A stretch of DNA of 64,000 bases from Pontibacter sp. FD36 (lineage in GTDB: Bacteria > Bacteroidota > Bacteroidia > Cytophagales > Hymenobacteraceae). Position numbers and translations under genes: made by a program. The stretch spans positions 62,001 through 126,000 of the forward strand of contig NZ_JADPMP010000009.1 in the NCBI RefSeq assembly GCF_015686655.1, read 5' to 3'. Below are positions 32,359-41,269 of the stretch, piece after piece; position 1 is the stretch's first letter, and the number at the start of each line of letters is the position of its first letter. The notes below the pieces were generated by a model. That model did not search any database, was not told the DNA's origin, and saw only the letters and a list, made by a program, of their open reading frames with translations.

Positions 32359-33040
32359 CCAAGCCGAACTAATGGACGACCTCAGCCTGTCTGGTGACGA
32401 GCTGCGCCGCAACCTCGAAGAACTGGAGGTGATCAACACCTGGCTGGGCGGTTATAAGGTGGTGCTCGATGCGCTGGAGCAACTGCTGGATGGATACACA
32501 GGTCCACCTCTCCGGCTGGCCGACATCGGCTGTGGTGGCGGCGACACGCTGCGACATATTGCCAAGTGGGCCCGCCGCAAGAAGGTTCCGCTGCAACTTA
32601 TAGGTATAGATGCTAACAACTTCATGGTGCAGTATGCCCGGCAACGCTGCGGTGGCTTCCCCGAAATAGAACTGGAGCAGCACGATGTATTTTCGGAGCG
32701 CTTTCAGCATCAGCAGTATGATATTATTGTATGTAGCCTCTTTTGCCACCACTTCACCGATGATCAGTTGGTGCACATGTTCCGGCAGCTGCACCGGCAG
32801 GCAGGTATAGCCGTTATCATCAACGACCTGCACCGGCACTGGCTGGCCTATCATTCTATCAGGTTGCTCACACATTTTTTCTCTGATTCCTATCTTGTCA
32901 AAAACGACGCACCGCTTTCAGTCTGGCGGGCTTTTCGAAGAGAGGAGCTACAAACGCTGGTGCAGGAAGCAGGTATAGATAGGTATAGCCTGCGCTGGAT
33001 GTGGGCATTTCGCTGGCAATTGCTTTTGAAAAAAGCCTAA
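32339..33040 (+). CDS. Class I SAM-dependent methyltransferase
   Basis: 233 residues with the Rossmann methyltransferase fold: LADIGCGGGDTLRHIA near 58 (SAM motif I), LIGIDANNFMVQYAR near 83, and YDIIVCSLFCHHFTDDQLV near 122. Similar proteins methylate polyketides or quinones. The 20-bp overlap with the PKS gene and the preceding oxidoreductase point to a tailoring role on the PKS product. Confidence 0.88.
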   Translation: MLKQRSNQAELMDDLSLSGDELRRNLEELEVINTWLGGYKVVLDALEQLLDGYTGPPLRLADIGCGGGDTLRHIAKWARRKKVPLQLIGIDANNFMVQYARQRCGGFPEIELEQHDVFSERFQHQQYDIIVCSLFCHHFTDDQLVHMFRQLHRQAGIAVIINDLHRHWLAYHSIRLLTHFFSDSYLVKNDAPLSVWRAFRREELQTLVQEAGIDRYSLRWMWAFRWQLLLKKA

Positions 33041-33079
33041 CAATTAGTATCTTAACAAGGTATACCAATCAACTCCCTT

Positions 33080-33256
33080 ATGATGCGACGGATCAACATG
33101 CCCTACCTGCTTTCGGTACTGCTGGCTGCCGCGGCGTTCTACTTCGCCTGGTCCCGCGAGTTTGTCACAAATGTGTGGCTGGCGCTGGCATTAATTGCCA
33201 CGCTGCAACCGGCTATCTACCTGGTGCTGCGACACGCCCGCAACAGGTATAGCTGA
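33080..33256 (+). CDS. Small membrane protein (58 aa)
   Basis: 58 residues (MMRRINMPYLLSVLLAAAAF... ending RHARNRYS) with two membrane segments (about 8-23 and 31-51). It follows the methyltransferase after 39 bp on the same strand and ends 23 bp before the next small membrane gene. Not recognised; position suggests it belongs to the same transcript. Confidence 0.6.
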   Translation: MMRRINMPYLLSVLLAAAAFYFAWSREFVTNVWLALALIATLQPAIYLVLRHARNRYS

Positions 33257-33279
33257 ATCGCTCACTTAACCCTTTTGAC

Positions 33280-33492
33280 ATGAACAAAAGCACGCTTAAT
33301 TTCTGGATTCTCTTTGTGGTGTCCATCATTATCTCAGCCCTGATCATCTCTATTTTCGTGAAGGTGCTCAAGGCTGTTCTGTTTGTGATCCTGGTGCTTG
33401 TACTGGCCCCGATCATTTATATTGTGCTCAAGCTGATACTGCCCGGAGCAAAAGGCAAGAGCGAAGATGATAAGCTGAAGTCCAGGCCCTAG
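33280..33492 (+). CDS. Small membrane protein (70 aa)
   Basis: 70 residues, two hydrophobic helices separated only by a short KVLKA hinge (about 7-27 and 30-52), followed by a charged tail (KGKSEDDKLKSRP). Not recognised. Last gene of the PKS-side run; its stop is 3 bp from the convergent deacetylase-like gene, without an obvious terminator between. Confidence 0.65.
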   Translation: MNKSTLNFWILFVVSIIISALIISIFVKVLKAVLFVILVLVLAPIIYIVLKLILPGAKGKSEDDKLKSRP

Positions 33493-33494
33493 GT

Positions 33495-34397
33495 TTAGAA
33501 AAAGAGCTGCTGCGCCAGCCGGAAGGTGTTGGCGTGCGCCTCTACGATGTGCGCGATTTGTTTGGAGTAGCCACCGCCCATACTGACCGTGACAGGTATG
33601 CGGTGCCGTGCGCAAGCCTCCAGCACCATGCGGTCGCGCTCTTTACAGCCAGCTATGCTCATGCCCAGCTTCCCAAGCTTGTCAGTCGCCAGCACGTCCA
33701 CCCCTGACTGAAAAAACACAAACTCTGGCTCCTGCTCGTCCAGCAGCCGTGGCAGGTGCTCTCCCAGTAATTTCAAATAGGTTTTATCATCTGTGCCCTC
33801 CGTCAACGGCACATCCAGGTCCGACTGCTCTTTGTGAAAGGGATAGTTGTGTCCGCCGTGCATACTGAAGGTGAACACACGTGGCTCGTTCCTGAAAATC
33901 TGTGCCGTGCCGTTGCCCTGGTGTACGTCCAGATCCACCACCAGCACTTTCTTTATCCCCTTATATTTGATTAGGTAATTAGCTGCAATGGCAATGTCGT
34001 TGAGCAGGCAGAAGCCCTCGCCCCTATCGGTGAAGGCATGGTGCGTACCACCGGCTATGTTCATGCCGATGCCAAACTCCAGCGCAAACAGCGATGCCTG
34101 CAGCGTACCGTTCATGATCACCACCTCACGCTCTACCAGCTGCTCCGAAAGCGGAAAACCTGTTTTTCGAATCTCTGACGGACTTAGCTCCAAGTCGCGC
34201 AGGCGCTGCCAATAGGTGGCGTCGTGGGTGTCAAGGATGTATTGTTCCTGTAGCGGTTCGGGGGCGAAGAGATTGTCTTGCGTAATGGTGCCTTCATAGA
34301 GCAGCTGCTCGGGCAGCAGATCGTATTTGGCCATCGGAAAGCGGTGGCCTTCGGGCAGGGAGTGTGCGAATATTTCAGACCAGGCAATTTTTAGCAT
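33495..34397 (-). CDS. Histone deacetylase family (AcuC-like) hydrolase
   Basis: 300 residues of the class I/II deacetylase fold, zinc-dependent. Key motifs: AGGTHHAF near residue 115 (His pair), VVDLDVHQGNGT near 150 (metal Asp and His), FSMHGGHNYPF, FFQSGVDVLATDKLG near 226 (metal Asp) and SMGGGYS near 278. The bacterial substrate is unknown (acetyl-lysine or acetylpolyamines are the usual options). It faces the PKS-side genes, and the DnaA-box region lies upstream of its start. Confidence 0.9.
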   Translation of the reverse strand: MLKIAWSEIFAHSLPEGHRFPMAKYDLLPEQLLYEGTITQDNLFAPEPLQEQYILDTHDATYWQRLRDLELSPSEIRKTGFPLSEQLVEREVVIMNGTLQASLFALEFGIGMNIAGGTHHAFTDRGEGFCLLNDIAIAANYLIKYKGIKKVLVVDLDVHQGNGTAQIFRNEPRVFTFSMHGGHNYPFHKEQSDLDVPLTEGTDDKTYLKLLGEHLPRLLDEQEPEFVFFQSGVDVLATDKLGKLGMSIAGCKERDRMVLEACARHRIPVTVSMGGGYSKQIAHIVEAHANTFRLAQQLFF

Positions 34398-34413
34398 AGT
34401 GCAAAATTAACAT

Positions 34414-34689
34414 TTATACACCGCCACTAGTTTATCCACCGATCCATTTTCTTTCCCCGATACACCCTTTTTTCTGCCGGTCAGAACCCTTTCTAGAACT
34501 ACTTTTACAGCACCTGCACAAGCCGTTTATACCTGATTTTCAGTGCAATTATCCTCTCACAACATTATGTAAAACACCCTATGCACACAGGTGCATAAAT
34601 TCATGAAACCCTATATAATTGCCCACAAATGCGCATTCAGGATGTGGATAAATGTGGATAACTATGTTGATTACGGTGAATTATCCACC
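34414..34689. other. Cluster of DnaA boxes, candidate replication origin
   Basis: In a 560-bp gene-free region (34398-34961): TGTGGATAA (perfect DnaA box, reverse) at 34643-34651 and 34653-34661, TTATCCACC at 34432-34440 and 34681-34689, and the weaker TTATACACC at 34414-34422. An AT-rich stretch (34560-34620 and 34680-34720) accompanies them. Origin or DnaA-controlled region; no dnaA gene is in the window. Confidence 0.45.
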
Positions 34690-34961
34690 ATTTACTGTTA
34701 ACTCCCTGTTAATTTCAGGTAAATTTCATCACCGCGGACAACTGTCTGACAGACGCTACAGTCATGGCTTCACACGGAGCAGTCCAAAAAGAGAGCGCTC
34801 CCGGCTAAATATTATCAGCGCAAAAGCTATACCTAATAATCTGTGTGCAAGGACGATGCAACCTTTGTAATTTATGCAACGATATATAGCAATTCACATA
34901 TAAAAGTCACACTTTAGCGTAGGCTATCGTAAACTTTAATAAAAACCAACCAGACAAGACG

Positions 34962-35591
34962 ATGAAAAAATCTATACTACTCCTACTAGCTTTCCTGTTC
35001 TCAATAGGTGCCTATGCTCAGACCGATTACGGACCATCGGCAGGACAGCAGAATCACAACCTGTTCAGCGGCACCGGCACCAATTCCGGCTTTGGTATAA
35101 AAGGCGGTGTGAACTTCGCCACCCTCCGCGGCAGCGACAAAGACGTGCTGGGCAACTTCAGTGGCCTTACAACTTTCCATGCCGGTGTCTATACCCAGTT
35201 TTCACTTGGCAATACCTTTTCCATACAGCCTGAGGCGCTGTACTCCCGCAAAGGCATTGAGCGAAACGACTCCACCTTCCGCTTCGATTACCTGGAAGTA
35301 CCCATTCTGGCGGTATTCAACATCACTGAAAATGTAAGTATACATTTTGGTCCGCAGGTAGGCATCCTGATGTCAGCAAAAGAAGAAGATACGGAAGTGA
35401 ACATAGAGCCGCTGAACACCTTTGCCTATGGCATAGCAGCCGGAGCTGAAGCCCGTCTGAGCATTTTCAGATTGGGAGCCCGCTATAACTTGGGGCTGGA
35501 GGACCTGCGCAAAGAAAACAACCAGGGGCAGAAGATAAATCAGGATATAAAACATGGCGTATTCCAGGTATACCTGGGCCTTGGCTTTTAA
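34962..35591 (+). CDS. Outer-membrane beta-barrel protein (PorT-like)
   Basis: 209 residues: signal peptide (ILLLLAFLFSIGAYAQ), then a beta-barrel of the OMP_b-brl_2 type common in Bacteroidota: GFGIKGGVNFATLRG near 43, FHAGVYTQFSLG, IQPEALYSRKG, YLEVPILAVFN near 108, HFGPQVGILMS, ending in an aromatic residue (YLGLGF) as outer-membrane barrels do. Specific role unknown. It is followed by a strong terminator. Confidence 0.8.
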   Translation: MKKSILLLLAFLFSIGAYAQTDYGPSAGQQNHNLFSGTGTNSGFGIKGGVNFATLRGSDKDVLGNFSGLTTFHAGVYTQFSLGNTFSIQPEALYSRKGIERNDSTFRFDYLEVPILAVFNITENVSIHFGPQVGILMSAKEEDTEVNIEPLNTFAYGIAAGAEARLSIFRLGARYNLGLEDLRKENNQGQKINQDIKHGVFQVYLGLGF

Positions 35592-35618
35592 GGCATTACT
35601 CACCTCTGATCTCCTCGA

Positions 35619-35652
35619 CACAGGGACCTGGCAGCAGGTCCCTGTTTTGTTT
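35619..35652 (+). terminator. Rho-independent terminator
   Basis: ACAGGGACCTG-gca-GCAGGTCCCTGT followed by TTTGTTTT. Confidence 0.8.
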
Positions 35653-35757
35653 TAGGCGCAGGTATACAGCCTGTTGTTTTCAGCCCTTTGTCTTTCTATG
35701 CCGTATTTTATAATGCTGAAAACCACCCCTGTGCCAGCGGGCACAGCGCTTACACTT

Positions 35758-36480
35758 ATGAACACGCACAGACTACGACTGCTCTATACCCTACTTTGGG
35801 CCTTTCTGGCATTTGCTGGCATGGCCTGCGACACTACCGTAAAAACCGATGAAGCAGAAGTGGGCGCTGCCGTTAGGGCTCTCAGCCCCGGCATGCCCGA
35901 CCAGATATTTCAGCTGGACACAACCAAAAGCACTGTTACCTGGATAGGTGCTAAAGTGACGGGACGCCACAATGGCCTTATCCCAATCAGAGAAGGCACG
36001 ATCACACTGCACGATGGCAAGCCCCATGGCGGCAAGGCAGTGTTTGACATGACCAATGTGCGCTCGGATGACAAGTCGATTGACGAGGCAGGAAACAAAA
36101 AGCTGACAAAGCACCTGCGCTCCGAAGACTTTTTTGACGTGCAACAGCATCCCATTGCCTCCTTTGTGATCACCTCCATTGTACCTTATGACAGCACGGA
36201 GCGCCAGGACGCCCCTGCTGTTCCCGACAACACGAAACAACTGCGCATCAAAAACCCGAATCACAAAGTGACAGGCAACCTTACCATTACAGGCATCACC
36301 AAGAGTATCAGCTTTCCTGCCCTTATTGAGTTGGAAGACTCTGTGCTGCGCGCCAAAGCTAATTTCAACATTGACCGCACCCACTGGCGCCTCACCTACG
36401 GCTCAGACCAGTCACTCGGAAACAGGACTATTTACCCATCCGTTAATATTGGACTTGACATAGTGGCTCGCAGGCAATAA
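35758..36480 (+). CDS. YceI-family lipoprotein
   Basis: 240 residues from the ATG at 35758; an upstream in-frame start (35674) gives an unlikely extension before the signal peptide. Lipobox FAGMAC near residue 21. The YceI lipocalin-like domain (about 45-240) shows LDTTKSTVTWIGAKVTGRH, FDMTNVRSDD, HLRSEDFFDVQQHPIASF near 120, NLTITGITKSISFPA and FNIDRTHWRLTYGS. YceI proteins bind long isoprenoid-like lipids in the periplasm; actual ligand unknown. Monocistronic. Confidence 0.9.
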   Translation: MNTHRLRLLYTLLWAFLAFAGMACDTTVKTDEAEVGAAVRALSPGMPDQIFQLDTTKSTVTWIGAKVTGRHNGLIPIREGTITLHDGKPHGGKAVFDMTNVRSDDKSIDEAGNKKLTKHLRSEDFFDVQQHPIASFVITSIVPYDSTERQDAPAVPDNTKQLRIKNPNHKVTGNLTITGITKSISFPALIELEDSVLRAKANFNIDRTHWRLTYGSDQSLGNRTIYPSVNIGLDIVARRQ

Positions 36481-36607
36481 GCTAATCAACAAACACTTAT
36501 AGCAACAATTGCGTTACAGCAATTGTACTGTTCCGACATTTATTACCGCTCAGCTATGCTAAACTCACCCGTAATACGTTCCTACACAAACCATTTGTGA
36601 ACATATT

Positions 36608-37153
36608 ATGAGAAAATACCTTTGCCTGTTGCCTCTTTTGCTACTCTGTCTCACGGCCAACGCCCAAGGCAGCGCCATAGCGGCATTTAACTTGAAACAG
36701 GCAGAGACGCTGAAATTCGGCATGTTGGCACTGGGTGTCTGGGCACTTATCAACATACTGATCAGCAGTATCAAACTAACCAAGTCTTCGCGCAACAAAC
36801 GTTACTTTTTCCAGATGAACATCTACTGGAACATCGTCAACATGATCATTGCAGGCGGATCACTCTATTTTATTCTCTCAGTTGACTCTAGTGTTCGATC
36901 ACTATCTGAAACGGTTGCTTTCCACTACTGGACGCTTAAGCTGCTATACCTGAGCATCGGCCTGGACTTTGCGTTTCTGATGCTGGCAGCTTACCTAAAA
37001 GAACGATCGCTGAGTTCACCAAAAGCAGAGCAGTACCTGGGCTATGGGCAGTCTATCACACTGCAGGGGCTGTTTTTACTAGTGCTCGATATCACGCTGG
37101 CTGTAATGCTGGAGGGCCGGGCTGAGCAGTTACTGCCCCTTATCCAAAACTAA
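36608..37153 (+). CDS. Membrane protein, four TM segments (181 aa)
   Basis: 181 residues. A possible signal-like first segment (YLCLLPLLLLCLTANAQG), then about four membrane helices (FGMLALGVWALINILISS; NIVNMIIAGGSLYFILS; LKLLYLSIGLDFAFLMLAAYL; ITLQGLFLLVLDITLAVML). This layout occurs widely in Bacteroidota without an assigned role. A strong terminator follows. Confidence 0.7.
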   Translation: MRKYLCLLPLLLLCLTANAQGSAIAAFNLKQAETLKFGMLALGVWALINILISSIKLTKSSRNKRYFFQMNIYWNIVNMIIAGGSLYFILSVDSSVRSLSETVAFHYWTLKLLYLSIGLDFAFLMLAAYLKERSLSSPKAEQYLGYGQSITLQGLFLLVLDITLAVMLEGRAEQLLPLIQN

Positions 37154-37163
37154 TTTATAAACC

Positions 37164-37216
37164 TAAAAAAAGCCGCTGCGCCATACCTGTCTGGGTATAG
37201 TGCAGCGGCTTTTTAA
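37164..37216. terminator. Bidirectional terminator
   Basis: AAAAAAAGCCGCTGCG ... TGCAGCGGCTTTTTAAT around a loop that itself contains GGTATAG; it separates the convergent membrane protein and DJ-1-like genes. Confidence 0.8.
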
Positions 37217-37233
37217 TATTCCTCAGTGCTTGC

Positions 37234-37791
37234 TTAACGCGGCTCGTGACGGCCTTCGGCGAATTCCTCAATAATCTTCTTGTTAAAGGCAGGTATATCA
37301 TCCGGATTACGGCTTGTCACCAGGCCATTGTCTACTACCACTTCCTGATCCACCCACTCAGCTCCGGCGTTTTTAAGGTCGGTCTTCAGGGTATGGTAGC
37401 TTGTCATTTTCTTGCCCTGCAGCTTGCCGGTTTCAATCAGCGTCCAGGGGCCGTGGCAGATGGCGGCTACGGGCTTGCCGCTCTCCATGAACTTGTTCAC
37501 AAAGCTCACCACCTTGTCATTAGCGCGCAGTTTGTCAGGACTCATCACCCCACCAGGCAGCAGCAGCCCGTTATAGTCGTCGGCGTTCACGCTGTCGATG
37601 GTTTTGTCCACTTTGAATTTATCGCCCCAGTCCGTATGGTCCCAGCCTTTCACTTCTCCCTCTTTCAGGGCTATTATATGAGTCTGCGCACCGGCTTCTT
37701 CCAAAGCTTTTTTAGGCTCGGTTAGCTCCACCTGCTCAAACCCATCGGTTACTACTATTGCTATCTTTTTTCCTTCCAGATTATTAGCCAT
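37234..37791 (-). CDS. DJ-1/PfpI family protein (YhbO/Hsp31-like)
   Basis: 185 residues from the ATG at 37791. DJ-1/PfpI fold with the nucleophile-elbow motif PVAAICHGPWTL near residue 105 (Cys-His), and an acidic residue in TDGFEQVELTEP near 20. Close in layout to YhbO/YraA stress proteins, described as glyoxalase/deglycase or general stress proteins. Monocistronic; a probable promoter is in the AT-rich 120 bp before it. Confidence 0.9.
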   Translation of the reverse strand: MANNLEGKKIAIVVTDGFEQVELTEPKKALEEAGAQTHIIALKEGEVKGWDHTDWGDKFKVDKTIDSVNADDYNGLLLPGGVMSPDKLRANDKVVSFVNKFMESGKPVAAICHGPWTLIETGKLQGKKMTSYHTLKTDLKNAGAEWVDQEVVVDNGLVTSRNPDDIPAFNKKIIEEFAEGRHEPR

Positions 37792-37907
37792 TCTAAGTTG
37801 GTTTTTATAGTTTAACATTCGTATAGTATATTCAAAACGATTTAGAGAGCAAATTGTTAGAAGGCAGCAAGCAGCAATAGCCCTGCTGTATATTTCGTTA
37901 TAATTCC

Positions 37908-38405
37908 ATGATGAAACATCTGAAGCAATTTATGCTGGCAATGGCCTTTGGCCTGTTCGTCAGCACGGCAGCGCAGGCTCAGGAGGTCACGACCATCAAG
38001 TTTGACCAGCTACAGGAGCTACGCCAGTCGCCGCATGACACCCTGTACGTGGTGAATTTCTGGGCCACCTGGTGCAAGCCCTGCATTAAAGAGATGCCTT
38101 ATTTCGAAGCTGCCCACGCCAAGTACAAAGACCAGCCGGTGCGGGTGATCCTGGTGAGCATGGATGCCGTGCAGGACAAAGAGAAGCGGGTGATGCCTTT
38201 TGTGCAGAAGCGTAAGCTCCAGTCGCGGCTATACCTGCTCGACGAGCCAGACGGCAACACCTGGATCGACCGCATCGAGCCGAAGTGGTCAGGCGCCATA
38301 CCTGCCACCATGTTCTTCAACAACAAGCGCAAGCAGTATGAATTCGTAGAGCGCGAGATCTCACAAGATGAGTTACAGGAACTGATCAACAAGTATAAAC
38401 CATAA
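37908..38405 (+). CDS. Periplasmic thioredoxin-like protein (TlpA type)
   Basis: 165 residues: signal peptide ending at AQAQ near residue 25, thioredoxin fold with the active site FWATWCKPCIKEMPYF near 48 (CKPC), and the cis-proline region AIPATMFFNNK near 128. Acts as an envelope thiol-disulfide reductase. It is 9 bp before the next thioredoxin-fold gene, so both are probably co-transcribed and may act in sequence. Confidence 0.9.
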   Translation: MMKHLKQFMLAMAFGLFVSTAAQAQEVTTIKFDQLQELRQSPHDTLYVVNFWATWCKPCIKEMPYFEAAHAKYKDQPVRVILVSMDAVQDKEKRVMPFVQKRKLQSRLYLLDEPDGNTWIDRIEPKWSGAIPATMFFNNKRKQYEFVEREISQDELQELINKYKP

Positions 38406-38414
38406 CCTATTACT

Positions 38415-39050
38415 ATGAAGAATAACCGAGTACCGCTTCTTTACATGGCGTGCCTGCTGTTGGTGGGCGTGCTGATGGCAGCTATACCTGCCTCTAACAA
38501 CTCCGGCTACCAGGTAGGCGACACAGCCCGCGACTTCAAACTGAAGAACGTGGACGGCAAGATGGTCTCCATGAGCGATTACAAGGATGCCAAGGGCTTC
38601 ATTGTCACGTTCACTTGCAACACCTGCCCTTACTCGGTGGCTTACGAAGACCGCCTGATTGAGCTGCACAACAAGTATGCACCGCAGGGCTACCCGATCA
38701 TTGCCATCAACCCGAACGATGTGAAAGTATCACCAAAGGACTCTTACAAAGACATGCAGGTGCGTGCCAGGGAGAAGAACTTCCCGTTCCCGTACGTGTA
38801 TGACGAAACGCAGGAAATCACCAAAGCCTATGGTGCTACCCGCACACCGCACCTGTATGTGGTGCAGAAGCAGCAAGACGGCACTTTTAAGGTAGCCTAC
38901 ATCGGCACGATAGACGATAACTCGCGTGAACCAGCGAAAGTGCAGAAGAAATATGCTGAGGAGGCACTTGACGAGCTGGTAGCAGGCAAAGCCGTGAGCC
39001 AGCCTAACACCAAAGCGATCGGCTGCACCATCAAGTGGCGTGAGGCATAG
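38415..39050 (+). CDS. Peroxiredoxin/thioredoxin-like exported protein
   Basis: 211 residues: signal or anchor segment (LLYMACLLLVGVLMAAIPAS), AhpC/TSA-like domain with GDTARDFKLKNVDGK near 37 and FTCNTCPYSVAYEDR near 63 (CNTC in place of a classical peroxidatic Pxxx(T/S)xxC site), GATRTPHLYVV near 140. This variant family is common in Bacteroidota and is probably a thiol oxidoreductase, not a normal peroxiredoxin. Second gene of a two-gene unit. Confidence 0.85.
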   Translation: MKNNRVPLLYMACLLLVGVLMAAIPASNNSGYQVGDTARDFKLKNVDGKMVSMSDYKDAKGFIVTFTCNTCPYSVAYEDRLIELHNKYAPQGYPIIAINPNDVKVSPKDSYKDMQVRAREKNFPFPYVYDETQEITKAYGATRTPHLYVVQKQQDGTFKVAYIGTIDDNSREPAKVQKKYAEEALDELVAGKAVSQPNTKAIGCTIKWREA

Positions 39051-39052
39051 TT

Positions 39053-39430
39053 TCAGCTTTCCTTTCTGATATCAATAGGCAATGGCAGCTCAGTCGGTTT
39101 GATTGAGCTGTCTGCTTTTTGGGCTACAGGCAGATCTATTTCACCTTTCAGGCCGGCAATGCGGGCCTCCACTTCATACTTGTTGTTGTAGTAGCCCACA
39201 CGCATCGACTCGCGCAGGTATAGCCACAGGAAGCGCAGGTAGCCATGCTCCTGAAACTGCCGGATATGACAAAGCTCATGTGCCACCCAGCCTTTGTCAC
39301 GCAGAAAAGAGTCCCGCTTCACGCCGCTCAGGTGGATCGTTTGGCCCAGTACCATAGCCACATTGCTGCTCTTGAGCACCAGGCGGGCGATGCGGGCAAA
39401 AGGAGAATTCTCAACAATTTTGTACTTCAT
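39053..39430 (-). CDS. DUF4157-like zinc peptidase domain protein
   Basis: 125 residues from the ATG at 39430. The centre shows WVAHELCHIRQFQEHG (near 60), an HExxH zinc site of the type found in DUF4157-like proteins, followed by YLRESMRVGYYNNKYEVEAR, where the Glu could be the third ligand. Substrate unknown; a cytoplasmic location is likely as no signal peptide is seen. Convergent with the thioredoxin-like gene, with 2 bp between the stops. Confidence 0.75.
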   Translation of the reverse strand: MKYKIVENSPFARIARLVLKSSNVAMVLGQTIHLSGVKRDSFLRDKGWVAHELCHIRQFQEHGYLRFLWLYLRESMRVGYYNNKYEVEARIAGLKGEIDLPVAQKADSSIKPTELPLPIDIRKES

Positions 39431-39708
39431 CTTTGTAAGCTTATACCTGACACAACAGGTCATTTAGGTTACGCGTCCAGGCTATCATACGGGTAAACAG
39501 CTCTGAATAAAAAGTGAATAGCATGCCTTTCTCCTGTGAACATCAGCTATTTACCATATTGCCAGTCTAGAAAATTGTACTTACTTTTGCTCCCTGGTTC
39601 GCCATTTTAGTTTTGGCGAACAGGTTGCAGGGTATAAAATGCAATACTAGACCTATACCACTCTACAACCATAAGGTGACAAAGTTTGCTGCTGCGGCAG
39701 AGCTAAAC

Positions 39709-40341
39709 ATGCTAAACCCTATGACAAAAACAATCATACTGAGTGTACTGGCCCTTGTATCCATCGCTCTTTCTTTCTTCTACGAAGTAAAAAAGCCTGG
39801 GTCGACACCTGCTGAATCAGAAACGGCCAGCCTCATGCTATACCCGATCCAGACTGGGGAGGACATCGCGAAAGCACTGCAACTACAGGTGCCGTCCCAC
39901 CTGAGCGAACCCGTGGATTCGGCCTTCTACCACCGCTACTCCCGCAAACTGGGCCTCAAGCTCGACTACAGCGAAGACAAAGACCTGCTCGAAAGCGTAT
40001 CCAAGTGGCTGGGCACTCCTTACAGCTATGGCAGCAACTCCAAAAGAGGAACCGACTGCTCCGGCTTTGTGACCCGCATCTACAGCGACGTGTACGGCAT
40101 CGACCTGAGCCGCAGCTCCCGCTCCATGTTCGACGACGTGACCCGCATCCGCAAAGACAGTGTACGCACCGGCGATCTTGTCTTTTTCCGTCGTAGTCCC
40201 AGGCAGCCGATCTTTCATGTGGGCATCTACCTCAAAGACAACAAGTTTGTGCACTCCGCCACAAGCGGTGGCGTGATGATCAGTTCCCTCAAGGAGCCTT
40301 ATTACCGTAACTACTACTACGCTGCCGGCCGGGTTGACTAA
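39709..40341 (+). CDS. NlpC/P60 family cell-wall hydrolase
   Basis: 210 residues from the ATG at 39709 (39721 also possible; the frame opens at 39613). An N-terminal membrane anchor or signal (IILSVLALVSIALSFF) precedes the NlpC/P60 domain: WLGTPYSYGSNSKRGTDCSG (catalytic Cys near residue 118), RTGDLVFFRRS, IFHVGIYLKDN (catalytic His) and FVHSATSGGV. Predicted endopeptidase cutting peptidoglycan stem peptides (D,L-bond). Confidence 0.9.
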   Translation: MLNPMTKTIILSVLALVSIALSFFYEVKKPGSTPAESETASLMLYPIQTGEDIAKALQLQVPSHLSEPVDSAFYHRYSRKLGLKLDYSEDKDLLESVSKWLGTPYSYGSNSKRGTDCSGFVTRIYSDVYGIDLSRSSRSMFDDVTRIRKDSVRTGDLVFFRRSPRQPIFHVGIYLKDNKFVHSATSGGVMISSLKEPYYRNYYYAAGRVD

Positions 40342-40370
40342 CACCATACCTTGTATCATAGATTTTGAGG

Positions 40371-40400
40371 ACGGGCGGCTATACCAGCGCCCGTTTTTTC
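40371..40400 (+). terminator. Rho-independent terminator
   Basis: ACGGGCG-gctataccag-CGCCCGT followed by TTTTT, 30 bp after the NlpC/P60 gene. Confidence 0.75.
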
Positions 40401-40521
40401 GTTTGCGGTGTATAACAAAATTACTTGTAGCAGGGTATAGGAAGGTTGTTCGGAGTTGAGCAACTTGCGCCCGATTTGACAAACAGCCGAAGCAGGTGCT
40501 ATACAAAATCACACATACCTT

Positions 40522-41214
40522 ATGACAGATCAGAACACTCAGAATCAGCAACAGCAGAGCCCGGACGGGAAAACCATTTCCCAAAGCCAGCTCTTTAAGA
40601 ACATACTCAAGAAGGCAGAGAAGTATCTGGAGCATCCTTCGCAGGTTATCAGACTTTTGAACGACGCCTTCAAGAAAGCCACGGCCAAGAAAAGCCTGGG
40701 GACGATTGCGGGCGAGGTATGGGAAAGCTTCCAGGTCCTATCGCATATGATCAGATCGGCTGTGAATGGAGAGTACAAAGGCATCCCGAATACAACATTG
40801 GTAGGTGGTGTGGCCGTTATTCTGTACTTCCTGATGCCAATCGACCTGATACCTGACTTTATACCAGTGATCGGTCTTTTGGACGATGCTACCCTGCTGG
40901 CCTGGTTTATGACCAGCATCAAGTCGGAGCTCGACAAATTCAAGGAGTGGGACGAGGATCGCCAGGCCCGACAGCAGTCGGTGCACACCATGGAGCCGCA
41001 CCATGCTGACAGCTCCTTTGGCACGCCAAAGTACAGCGACCAGGCTGCTGACTCAACAGAGGTTCAGCACGAGAGTCCAGCCCATACTTCGCAGGGACAC
41101 GGCTCTGAGGAACCAGGCCATCACGAGCCCATTGTACGTGCCTCTACCACCGACAGCAGCCGCGTAGCCAAAAACCCGCACGACGACATTCCGGAGGGCG
41201 GCAATATCCGCTAG
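40522..41214 (+). CDS. YkvA-like DUF1232 protein
   Basis: 230 residues. Central DUF1232 motif with two short hydrophobic segments: VILYFLMPIDLIPDFIPVIGLLDDATLLAWFM (about 95-127; the core is PIDLIPDFIPVIG). The C-terminal 80 residues are polar, low in complexity, and rich in His, Ser and Glu. DUF1232 proteins are small membrane-associated proteins without a firm function. Monocistronic with its own terminator. Confidence 0.85.
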   Translation: MTDQNTQNQQQQSPDGKTISQSQLFKNILKKAEKYLEHPSQVIRLLNDAFKKATAKKSLGTIAGEVWESFQVLSHMIRSAVNGEYKGIPNTTLVGGVAVILYFLMPIDLIPDFIPVIGLLDDATLLAWFMTSIKSELDKFKEWDEDRQARQQSVHTMEPHHADSSFGTPKYSDQAADSTEVQHESPAHTSQGHGSEEPGHHEPIVRASTTDSSRVAKNPHDDIPEGGNIR

Positions 41215-41238
41215 CCTGCGTCACAGAAAAAACACATG

Positions 41239-41269
41239 AAAAGCTGCCTTTCAAGGCGGCTTTTTTTAT
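41239..41269 (+). terminator. Rho-independent terminator
   Basis: AAAGCTGCCTT-tc-AAGGCGGCTTTTTTT. Confidence 0.8.

Noticed and set aside
33495..34397. Deacetylase-like gene as a horizontally acquired eukaryotic gene
   Set aside because: AcuC-like deacetylases are ordinary in bacteria, and the gene has core-like composition.
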